From: Comamonadaceae bacterium
Lineage (GTDB): Bacteria > Pseudomonadota > Gammaproteobacteria > Burkholderiales > Burkholderiaceae_C
Direction: 5' to 3'
Assembly: GCA_947455585.1 (NCBI GenBank)
Contig: CANGOY010000144.1
Span: 1 to 5,553, forward strand
Length of the DNA: 5,553 bases
This document shows, piece after piece, positions 1-5,402 of this stretch. The translations under genes and the position numbers were made by a program. The stretch's first letter is position 1, and each line of letters opens with the position of its first letter. A model generated the notes under the pieces. The model was not told where the DNA came from, ran no database searches, and saw only the letters and a program-made list of their open reading frames with translations.

Positions 1-1020
1 CGGCTCTTTGTCTTCTTGGTTGTCTTTGTTGTAGGCCAGGGGTTGGCCTTTCATCAAAGTGATGAGGCCCATCAAGTGGCCGACCACACGACCAGTTTTA
101 CCGCGTGCGAGTTCGGGCACATCTGGGTTTTTCTTCTGCGGCATGATGGAGCTGCCGGTGGTGAAGCGGTCGGCAATTTTGATGAAGCCGAAGTTTTGGC
201 TCATCCACAAAATCAACTCTTCCGACATGCGGCTGATGTGCACCATGCACAGGCTGGCTGCGGCGGTGAACTCAATCGCGAAGTCGCGGTCGCTCACGCC
301 GTCCAAGCTGTTTTGGCAGACTTGTGCGTTGCCGTGTTCATCGACCATGCACAGTGTGCGGGCTACGCGTTCGCGGTCTAGCGGGTAGGTGGTGCCTGCC
401 AAAGCGGCGCTGCCCAAAGGCAGGCGGTTGGTGCGGCGGCGCACGTCGCTCATGCGTTCGGCGTCGCGGGCAAACATTTCCACATAAGCCAATAGATGGT
501 GCGCAAAGCTCACGGGCTGGGCCACTTGCAAGTGCGTGAAGCCGGGCAAGATGACCTCGACGTTTTTCTCGGCCACTTCCACGAGTGACTTTTGCAAATC
601 GACCAACAAATCGATGATCAGATCCATCTCGCTGCGCAACCACAGGCGCACATCAGTGGCCACTTGGTCGTTGCGGCTGCGTCCGGTGTGCAGGCGCTTG
701 CCCGCATCGCCTACCAGTTGGGTGAGACGCGCTTCAATGTTGAGGTGCACGTCTTCGAGGTCGAGCTTCCACTCGAACTGGCCCGATTCAATTTCAGACC
801 AAATTTGCGCCATGCCTTTTTCAATGGCGGCTTGGTCGTCTTTGCCGATGATGCCTTGGTGGCCCAGCATCTCGGCGTGGGCCAAGCTGCCCGCGATGTC
901 GGCTTGCCACAAACGCTTGTCAAAGAACACGCTGGCGGTGTAGCGCTTGACCAACTCGCTCATGGGTTCAGAAAACAGGGCGGACCACGCTTGGGATTTT
1001 TTGTCGAGTTGGTTTGTCAT
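1..1020 (-). CDS. argH: Argininosuccinate lyase, N-terminal 340 codons (3' end outside window)
   Basis: This enzyme splits argininosuccinate into arginine and fumarate in the cytoplasm, the final step of arginine synthesis, and works as a homotetramer of the fumarase/aspartase superfamily. Reading the minus strand from the ATG at 1020 gives an uninterrupted frame to the window edge, beginning MTNQLDKKSQAWSALFSEPM. Family landmarks appear in order: TGRSRNDQ at residues 112-119; the FTHLQ.AQP segment with the conserved catalytic-type His at residue 163; and the superfamily signature GSSIMPQKKNPD at residues 289-300, whose loop carries the catalytic serine. Family members are about 460 residues, so roughly the last quarter is missing here. 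The start is well fixed: an in-frame TAA lies at 1035-1033, only four codons upstream. There is no Shine-Dalgarno sequence before the ATG. The gene diverges from hemC. Function is very secure; only the unseen 3' end is open. Confidence 0.97.
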   Translation of the reverse strand, partial: MTNQLDKKSQAWSALFSEPMSELVKRYTASVFFDKRLWQADIAGSLAHAEMLGHQGIIGKDDQAAIEKGMAQIWSEIESGQFEWKLDLEDVHLNIEARLTQLVGDAGKRLHTGRSRNDQVATDVRLWLRSEMDLIIDLLVDLQKSLVEVAEKNVEVILPGFTHLQVAQPVSFAHHLLAYVEMFARDAERMSDVRRRTNRLPLGSAALAGTTYPLDRERVARTLCMVDEHGNAQVCQNSLDGVSDRDFAIEFTAAASLCMVHISRMSEELILWMSQNFGFIKIADRFTTGSSIMPQKKNPDVPELARGKTGRVVGHLMGLITLMKGQPLAYNKDNQEDKEP

Positions 1021-1021
1021 A

Positions 1022-1037
1022 TATGTCAGATTTTATC
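1022..1037 (-). promoter_or_regulatory. Candidate -10 box for argH, almost touching the start codon
   Basis: On the minus strand the hexamer TAAAAT (plus positions 1030-1035) matches the sigma-70 -10 consensus at five of six bases. Transcription would then begin about 6-7 bases downstream, near 1022-1024, leaving only a few bases before the argH ATG at 1020. No convincing -35 hexamer is present at the usual 16-18 base spacing. The lack of any Shine-Dalgarno sequence is compatible with a leaderless message. This is a sequence-only suggestion. Confidence 0.35.
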
Positions 1038-1077
1038 GGGCTGGCGACGGCTTCCCGCCACGACGTTTTGCTTTCGT

Positions 1078-1114
1078 CTTGGCGGCGCGTGCTTTGTGCA
1101 AACCAAACGCCAAG
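1078..1114. repeat. Perfect 7-bp inverted repeat in the argH-hemC intergenic region
   Basis: CTTGGCG at 1078-1084 is answered by its exact reverse complement CGCCAAG at 1108-1114, with 23 bases between. A smaller dyad, TTTG (1093-1096) and CAAA (1099-1102), lies inside, though its centre is offset by one to two bases. The position between two divergent genes would suit an operator for a dimeric regulator. However, a 7-bp dyad in GC-rich DNA can arise by chance and I do not recognise a known binding motif such as an ARG box. Confidence 0.3.
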
Positions 1115-1121
1115 GCTCGCC

Positions 1122-1130
1122 TGCTAACAT
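1122..1130 (+). promoter_or_regulatory. Candidate extended -10 element for the hem operon
   Basis: TGCTAACAT carries the TGn extension followed by TAACAT, which matches four of six -10 bases, including the key A at position 2 and T at position 6. It would start transcription around 1137, giving a leader of about 50 bases ahead of the TTG start of hemC. No good -35 hexamer is seen 17 bases upstream, which is tolerated for extended -10 promoters. It is the best plus-strand candidate I see in the intergenic region, but the evidence is weak. Confidence 0.25.
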
Positions 1131-1147
1131 TTGTCGCAATTGATTTC

Positions 1148-1164
1148 GCCACGCCCCTCGTGGC
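1148..1164. repeat. Perfect 6-bp inverted repeat (hairpin) upstream of hemC
   Basis: GCCACG (1148-1153) and CGTGGC (1159-1164) are exact reverse complements around the five-base loop CCCCT. In the hemC mRNA this would form a small GC-rich hairpin ending about 20 bases before the start codon. It has no following T-run in the plus direction, so it is not an intrinsic terminator. It could be a leader structure or an operator half-site pair; chance is also possible. Confidence 0.35.
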
Positions 1165-1185
1165 CCTGAAAAAGCGAGTTTTGTT

Positions 1186-2124
1186 TTGTCCACTGCCTCC
1201 ACATCCCCCGTTTCCTTGACCATCGCCACCCGCGAAAGCCGCTTGGCCATGTGGCAAGCCGAGCACGTGCAAGCCTTGCTGCAGGCCCAAGGCCACAGCG
1301 TGGCTTTGCTGGGCATGACCACGCAGGGTGACCAAATCTTGGACCGCAGTCTCAGCAAAGTGGGCGGTAAAGGCCTGTTTGTGAAAGAACTCGAAGTGGC
1401 CCTTGAAGAAGGCCGAGCCAACTTGGCCGTGCATTCGCTCAAAGACGTGCCCATGGATTTGCCTGAAGGCTTTAAGCTCGCCTGCGTGATGACACGTGAA
1501 GACCCGCGTGATGCGTGGGTGTCGTCCAAATACGCGCACCTCAACGATTTGCCGCAAGGCGCGGTGGTGGGCACATCCAGCCTGCGCCGCACCGTGCTGC
1601 TGCGCGCTTTGCGCCCCGATTTGAAGATTGAGCCCTTGCGCGGCAACCTCGACACCCGTTTGCGCAAGCTCGACGAAGGTCAGTACGACGGCATTGTGTT
1701 GGCGGCTGCGGGCCTCAAGCGTTTGGGCTTGGGCGAGCGTATTCGCCACATTTTTGAAACCACCGAAATGTTGCCCGCCGCAGGGCAGGGCGCGTTAGGC
1801 ATCGAAGTGCGCAGCAACCGCGCCGATGTGGCCCAAGCCTTGGCCCCGCTCGCCGACGCCGCCACATGGCTGACCGTGACCGCCGAGCGTGCCGTGAGCC
1901 GCGCCATGGGCGGCAGCTGCTCCATGCCTTTGGCCGCACACGCCACGTTGACTGACGGCGTGCTGCACCTGCAAGCTGCTTGGGGCGACCCATCGGGTGC
2001 ACCCGTGTTGCTGCGTGCTGAAGTGAAGCAAGCCTTGAATGCGGCTGACCCCGCTTCGCGCGACGCCGCCAACTTGCTGGGCGAATCGGTGGCTGCCCAG
2101 TTGCGCGCCCAAGGCGCGCACTAA
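1186..2124 (+). CDS. hemC: Hydroxymethylbilane synthase (porphobilinogen deaminase)
   Basis: The enzyme deaminates and polymerises four porphobilinogens into the linear tetrapyrrole hydroxymethylbilane in the cytoplasm. At 312 residues it has normal family length. Visible landmarks: IATRES near the N-terminus; KVGGKGLFVKELE at 58-70; HSLKDVP with the catalytic Asp at 87 (Asp84 in E. coli); REDPRDA at 104-110; GTSSLRR at 129-135; LRGN..TRL with substrate-binding arginines at 151-159; PA.GQGALGIE at 197-207; and GGSCSMP with Cys245, the residue that carries the dipyrromethane cofactor. All key residues are intact. The start is TTG at 1186, the first usable start after an in-frame TGA at 1141; a weak purine-rich site (AAGCGAG, 1172-1178) stands seven bases before it. 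A second TTG at 1216, just before the conserved core, is possible but would leave an unusually short N-terminus. First gene of the hemCDXY cluster. Confidence 0.97.
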   Translation: MSTASTSPVSLTIATRESRLAMWQAEHVQALLQAQGHSVALLGMTTQGDQILDRSLSKVGGKGLFVKELEVALEEGRANLAVHSLKDVPMDLPEGFKLACVMTREDPRDAWVSSKYAHLNDLPQGAVVGTSSLRRTVLLRALRPDLKIEPLRGNLDTRLRKLDEGQYDGIVLAAAGLKRLGLGERIRHIFETTEMLPAAGQGALGIEVRSNRADVAQALAPLADAATWLTVTAERAVSRAMGGSCSMPLAAHATLTDGVLHLQAAWGDPSGAPVLLRAEVKQALNAADPASRDAANLLGESVAAQLRAQGAH

Positions 2125-2134
2125 GCCGCGCGGC
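2102..2134 (+). repeat. Tandem GC-rich hairpins at the hemC/hemD junction
   Basis: TGCGCGCC (2102-2109) and GGCGCGCA (2113-2120) are perfect complements around a CAA loop, an 8-bp stem inside the last codons of hemC. Directly after the TAA, GCCGCGCGGC (2125-2134) is a perfect 10-bp palindrome ending five bases before the hemD ATG. The two elements can also pair with each other partly. No T-tract follows, so this is not a classic terminator. Placed where a ribosome finishing hemC would melt it, the structure could couple hemD translation to that of hemC. The symmetry is seen directly; the role is inferred. Confidence 0.5.
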
Positions 2135-2139
2135 CCGTC

Positions 2140-2961
2140 ATGCGCGTTGTCATCACCCGACCCGCAGGCGATGCGCAAGCGTGGGTGGATGCTTTGCAAG
2201 CTGCTGGCCATCAAACGCTGGCGCTACCTTTGATTGACGTTGGTCCTGCCACGCATACCCAGCCTGTGGTGCAAGCGTGGGCTCAGTGGTCTAACTTTCA
2301 AGCCGTGATGTTTGTCAGCGCACAAGCCGTGCGCTATTTTTTTGAACGTCAGCCGGCTGCCACTATGTGGACCAACTGCCCGCGCTGCTGGGCCACTGGC
2401 CCCGGTACTCACAAAGCCTTGCTGCAAGCGGGTGTGCCCGAGGCCTGCATTGATAGCCCTGCCGCAGATGCCGCGCAGTTTGATTCAGAGGCTTTGTGGC
2501 AGCGCGTGTCAACGCAGGTGCAAGCTGGCAAGCCCGTGCTCATCGTGCGTGGTCATGACGTGAATGGTGGTCTGGCCATGGTGAGTGACGCCCCGTCTAT
2601 CGCATCGTCAAGCACCGCGCAAGTCGGCACTGGCCGCGATTGGCTGGCCCAGCAGTTGCAAGCTGCAGGCGTATTGGCCCAGTTTGTGGTGGCTTATGAG
2701 CGCCGCGCTCCCGTGTGGTCGGCTGAGCAAAAAACCCAAGCTTGCGAAGCCGCGGTCAACGGCAGTGTGTGGTGTTTCAGCAGCTCGCAAGCCATTCAAA
2801 ACCTTGAGCACATCTTGCCCACGCAAAGCTGGGCCAAAGCCCGTTGCATCGCCACCCATCCACGCATCGCCCAAACGGCGCAGGGCTTGGGTTTGGGCGA
2901 GATTCATATGTCTAAGCCGTCACTAACAGACGTCTTAGTCTCATTAGAATCGTTGGCATGA
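2140..2961 (+). CDS. hemD: Uroporphyrinogen-III synthase
   Basis: This cytoplasmic enzyme cyclises hydroxymethylbilane with inversion of ring D to give uroporphyrinogen III. The family diverges fast, but the pattern is clear: MRVVITRPAGDAQAW at the N-terminus, FVSAQAVRYF at 58-67, CWATGPGTHKAL at 83-94, VLIVRG at 133-138, VVAYERR at 183-189, VWCFSSSQAIQNL at 210-222, CIATHPRIAQTA at 236-247, and a final segment MSKPSLTDVL. These fit two similar alpha/beta lobes joined by a two-strand hinge. At 273 residues it is somewhat longer than common members. Extra residues seem to sit at about 139-164, between the VRG strand and the RDWLAQQL helix, in a Ser/Ala/Gly-rich stretch. The ATG follows the hemC stop by 15 bases with no visible Shine-Dalgarno, so translation is probably coupled to hemC. 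Its TGA overlaps the hemX ATG. The position behind hemC strongly supports the call. Confidence 0.94.
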   Translation: MRVVITRPAGDAQAWVDALQAAGHQTLALPLIDVGPATHTQPVVQAWAQWSNFQAVMFVSAQAVRYFFERQPAATMWTNCPRCWATGPGTHKALLQAGVPEACIDSPAADAAQFDSEALWQRVSTQVQAGKPVLIVRGHDVNGGLAMVSDAPSIASSSTAQVGTGRDWLAQQLQAAGVLAQFVVAYERRAPVWSAEQKTQACEAAVNGSVWCFSSSQAIQNLEHILPTQSWAKARCIATHPRIAQTAQGLGLGEIHMSKPSLTDVLVSLESLA

Positions 2962-4046
2962 AGCCAGAGCACGACGACACCCACAACCTCCCGCCTTTGG
3001 GTCACACCACTGAACCGCTTGCCAACGCGAGTGAGTTCAGCGACACCAGCACGAACACCAGCCAGTGGCTCACGCGCAGCATCGGCGCTTTGGCCGTGGT
3101 GGGCGCTGTGGGCTCGGGCCTGATGTGGGCCAAGCTCTCGGGCATTCAAGAACAATTGGCACGCCAAAGCGCAGACACTGGCAGCCAAGCCTTGGAAGCG
3201 CGTGTCACCTCCAAACAAGCAGAAGAACTGGCCCGCGAAACCGCAGCCCGTTTGGCGGTGACCGATGCCAAGCTCAGCGAAGTGTCCCTGCAACGCAGCC
3301 AACTCGAAGAGCTGATGCAAAGCCTCTCGCGCTCCCGTGATGAAAACTTGGTGGTGGATATCGAATCGGCCATTCGCTTGGCGCAACAACAAGCCCAGCT
3401 CACCGGCAGCGTTCAGCCTTTATTGGCTGCGCTTAATTCGGCAGAGCAACGTTTGACCAAAGTGGCGCAGCCGCGCCTCGCGCCTGTGCTGCGTGCTGTG
3501 ACCCGAGACATCGAACGCATCAAGGCTACCTCGGTGGCCGACACACCTGCTTTGCTTTTCAAGCTCGATGAACTGGTGCGCGTGGTCGACACCTTGCCGT
3601 TGCTCAACGCGGTTGGCGTGGTGAACAAAGAAAAACCAGTGCAAGCCGTGCCCGCTACGAGCTGGGCCAAAGCCATCAGCATGAGCTGGTGGGAGAAGGT
3701 GTTGTCTGACATTTGGGACGATGCACAACACCTGATTCGTGTGAGCCGCATCGACAAGCCCGAGGCCAGCATGCTCGCGCCTGACCAAAGCTACTTTGTG
3801 CGCGAGAACCTCAAGCTGCGTTTGCTCAATGCCCGCTTGGGTTTGTTGGCCCGTCACTTTGATGTGGTGCAGTCCGACATGAAGCAAGCCAACGACGATT
3901 TGGCCCATTACTTTGACATGCAAACTCGCCAAGGCCAAACCACTTTGGCGCTGGCGCGTGAGGTGCTGGCGCAGTCCAAGCAAATCGAGATTCCGCGTGT
4001 GGACGACACCATCGCGGCCCTCACCACAGCTGCAGCGGGGCGCTGA
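2958..4046 (+). CDS. hemX: HemX-family inner-membrane protein, coiled-coil, of the haem cluster
   Basis: This 362-residue protein has the HemX layout. A polar, Thr/Ser-rich cytoplasmic N-terminus (1-40) is followed by one hydrophobic span (about 42-58, SIGALAVVGAVGSGLMW). Next comes a long heptad-like, charged helical stretch (about 62-128) that should form a coiled coil, then a helical C-terminal domain. The segment MLAPDQSYFVRENLKLRLL (272-290) matches the conserved LAP..xxFxRENLxLxL motif of the family. Databases often call such proteins uroporphyrinogen-III C-methyltransferase after early work on the E. coli operon, but none of the SAM-binding or CobA/SUMT motifs is visible, so a methyltransferase activity is unlikely. 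A scaffold or assembly role at the membrane is the more cautious view. Start and hemD stop overlap as ATGA, implying translational coupling. One base separates its stop from the hemY start. Confidence 0.92.
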   Translation: MKPEHDDTHNLPPLGHTTEPLANASEFSDTSTNTSQWLTRSIGALAVVGAVGSGLMWAKLSGIQEQLARQSADTGSQALEARVTSKQAEELARETAARLAVTDAKLSEVSLQRSQLEELMQSLSRSRDENLVVDIESAIRLAQQQAQLTGSVQPLLAALNSAEQRLTKVAQPRLAPVLRAVTRDIERIKATSVADTPALLFKLDELVRVVDTLPLLNAVGVVNKEKPVQAVPATSWAKAISMSWWEKVLSDIWDDAQHLIRVSRIDKPEASMLAPDQSYFVRENLKLRLLNARLGLLARHFDVVQSDMKQANDDLAHYFDMQTRQGQTTLALAREVLAQSKQIEIPRVDDTIAALTTAAAGR

Positions 4047-4047
4047 T

Positions 4048-5346
4048 ATGAAGGCCGCTTTGTGGTTTGTGGCACTGTTCGGCGTGGCCGTCGCGTCTGC
4101 TTTGTTGGCCGGCGGTAACCAAAGCACCGTGACTGTGTTTTGGTCGCCTTACCGTGTCGACCTGTCGCTTAATTTGGTATTGCTGGTGCTCGTGGTGTTG
4201 TTTGTCATGCTGCACTTGGCATGGCGGGCCATGACGGCGCTTTTTGAACTGCCTCACCAAGCACGCCGCTGGCGCTTGCAACAAAAAGAGCGTGCCATGC
4301 ATGCCGCATTGCTCGATGCCTTGTCAGAGCTGTGGAGCGGACGCTATGTGCGTGCCGTGAAGTCGGCAGACAAAGCCTTGGCTTTAGAAAGCTTGTTGGC
4401 TTCTGTACGTACCGCGGATGACGCTGCACCTCGCCACGCGCACCAGCTGCGTGCGGTGTCGCATTTGGTGGCGGCTGAAAGCGCACACGCTTTGCGTGAC
4501 CGCGATACACGCGTCTCGCACCTGCAAGCCATCATGGCCATGAATCGCGAAGCGTCGGATGAGTTGGTGGAAGAAACCATGGAAGCCGCCTATTTGGCTG
4601 CTGCCCGCTGGTCCTTGAGCGACCGCGATGCGCCAGAGGCCGCTCGTTGGCTCGATGGTCTGCGCCACGGTGCAGCCCGCCGCATGTTGGCTTTGCGCAT
4701 GCGCCTGAAGGCAGCTCGCTTGAACAAGCAACACGCGTCCGCCTTAGAGACAGCACGCTTGTTGACCAAGCACGGCGCGTTCTCAGACACCGCAGGCCAA
4801 AGCCTTTTACGCGAGTTGGCCGTGGCCAGCTTGAACGAAGCGCACGACAGCGCCCAGTTACAACGCGCGTGGGATGTTCTAGAGGCCACTGAGCGCAGCC
4901 AGCCCGAAGTGGTGTTGCACGCCGCACAGCGCATGCTCACACTCAGCGGCGAAGCTACAGCCGTGATGCCTTGGCTCACGCCCTTGTGGAACCGCATGGT
5001 GCAGCAGCCCGACAGCTGCACGCCCGTCATTCGCGAGCGCGTGGCCCAAGCTTTGGCCCGTGCGCTGGTGTTGCTGCCCGCCGACCCAGAGTGGCTGGCC
5101 AGCATTGACCGCGCACGTCAAACCTACCCACGTTGGGTGGAACTGCAGTATTTGTCCGGCATGGTGTGTTGGCATCACGCCTTGTGGGGCAAGGCGCAGC
5201 AGATGTTGGAACAAGCCGCACCACAACTCGCCCATGCCGACATGCAGCGCCATGCTTGGCGTACCTTGGCCCAATTGGCTGAACAAAAAGAAGACACGGC
5301 GCGTGCCCAGCTGTGTTGGAAGCGGGCGGCTGAAGTGTCGGCATAA
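4048..5346 (+). CDS. hemY: HemY-family inner-membrane TPR protein of the haem cluster
   Basis: This 432-residue protein has two N-terminal membrane spans (about 2-21 and 41-62) joined by a short loop with the family-typical FWSPYRVDLSLNL. A large soluble, alanine-rich helical domain follows, reading like degenerate tetratricopeptide repeats. The clearest repeat is near the C-terminus (VELQYLSGMVCWHHALWGKA, residues 364-383, continuing through QQMLEQA to 390). It is the proteobacterial HemY of the hemCDXY cluster and is unrelated to the Bacillus protoporphyrinogen oxidase also named HemY. Its biochemical role is unsettled; a role in late haem synthesis or its regulation at the membrane is proposed. 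The ATG at 4048 was chosen because the hydrophobic signal-like start follows at once and a G-rich stretch (GCGGGG, 4035-4040) precedes it. An upstream in-frame ATG at 3913 would add 45 arginine/tryptophan-rich residues that merely read hemX out of frame. The strong terminator downstream marks it as the last gene of the cluster. Confidence 0.93.
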   Translation: MKAALWFVALFGVAVASALLAGGNQSTVTVFWSPYRVDLSLNLVLLVLVVLFVMLHLAWRAMTALFELPHQARRWRLQQKERAMHAALLDALSELWSGRYVRAVKSADKALALESLLASVRTADDAAPRHAHQLRAVSHLVAAESAHALRDRDTRVSHLQAIMAMNREASDELVEETMEAAYLAAARWSLSDRDAPEAARWLDGLRHGAARRMLALRMRLKAARLNKQHASALETARLLTKHGAFSDTAGQSLLRELAVASLNEAHDSAQLQRAWDVLEATERSQPEVVLHAAQRMLTLSGEATAVMPWLTPLWNRMVQQPDSCTPVIRERVAQALARALVLLPADPEWLASIDRARQTYPRWVELQYLSGMVCWHHALWGKAQQMLEQAAPQLAHADMQRHAWRTLAQLAEQKEDTARAQLCWKRAAEVSA

Positions 5347-5368
5347 AAAGGAACTACACCGACCAACA

Positions 5369-5399
5369 AAAAAGGCCTAGATTTTTTCTAGGCCTTTTT
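5369..5399 (+). terminator. Intrinsic terminator of the hemCDXY cluster
   Basis: AAAAAGGCCTAG (5369-5380) and CTAGGCCTTTTT (5388-5399) are perfect complements, giving a 12-bp stem with a seven-base T-rich loop (ATTTTTT). The GC-containing core GGCCTAG/CTAGGCC is flanked by an A-run on the left and a T-run on the right, so the element can terminate transcription in both directions. It starts 22 bases after the hemY stop codon. It also appears to serve as the insertion target of the group II intron that begins a few bases later. Confidence 0.93.
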
Positions 5400-5402
5400 C
5401 TT

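Noticed and set aside
16..1143. Open plus-strand frames opposite argH (for example 16-381 and 592-1143)
   Set aside because: They run antisense to a clear argininosuccinate lyase with intact signature motifs, have no ribosome sites or recognisable domains, and show compositions typical of GC-rich shadow frames.
1033..1749. Minus-strand frame of 238 codons overlapping the hemC start
   Set aside because: It is antisense to hemC, rich in His/Gln/Ala as expected for the complement of biased codons, and matches no family I recognise.
2102..2134. Intrinsic terminator between hemC and hemD
   Set aside because: The hairpins are strong but no T-tract follows, and the next gene starts within a few bases, so termination in the classic sense is unlikely.
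3913..4047. 45-residue N-terminal extension of HemY from the ATG at 3913
   Set aside because: The extension overlaps the hemX coding frame, is Arg/Trp/Pro-rich and precedes the natural membrane-span start; the ATG at 4048 fits the family far better.
3420..4127. Minus-strand frame of 235 codons opposite hemX and the start of hemY
   Set aside because: It lies against genuine hemX coding sequence, has no start signals and looks like a codon-bias shadow.
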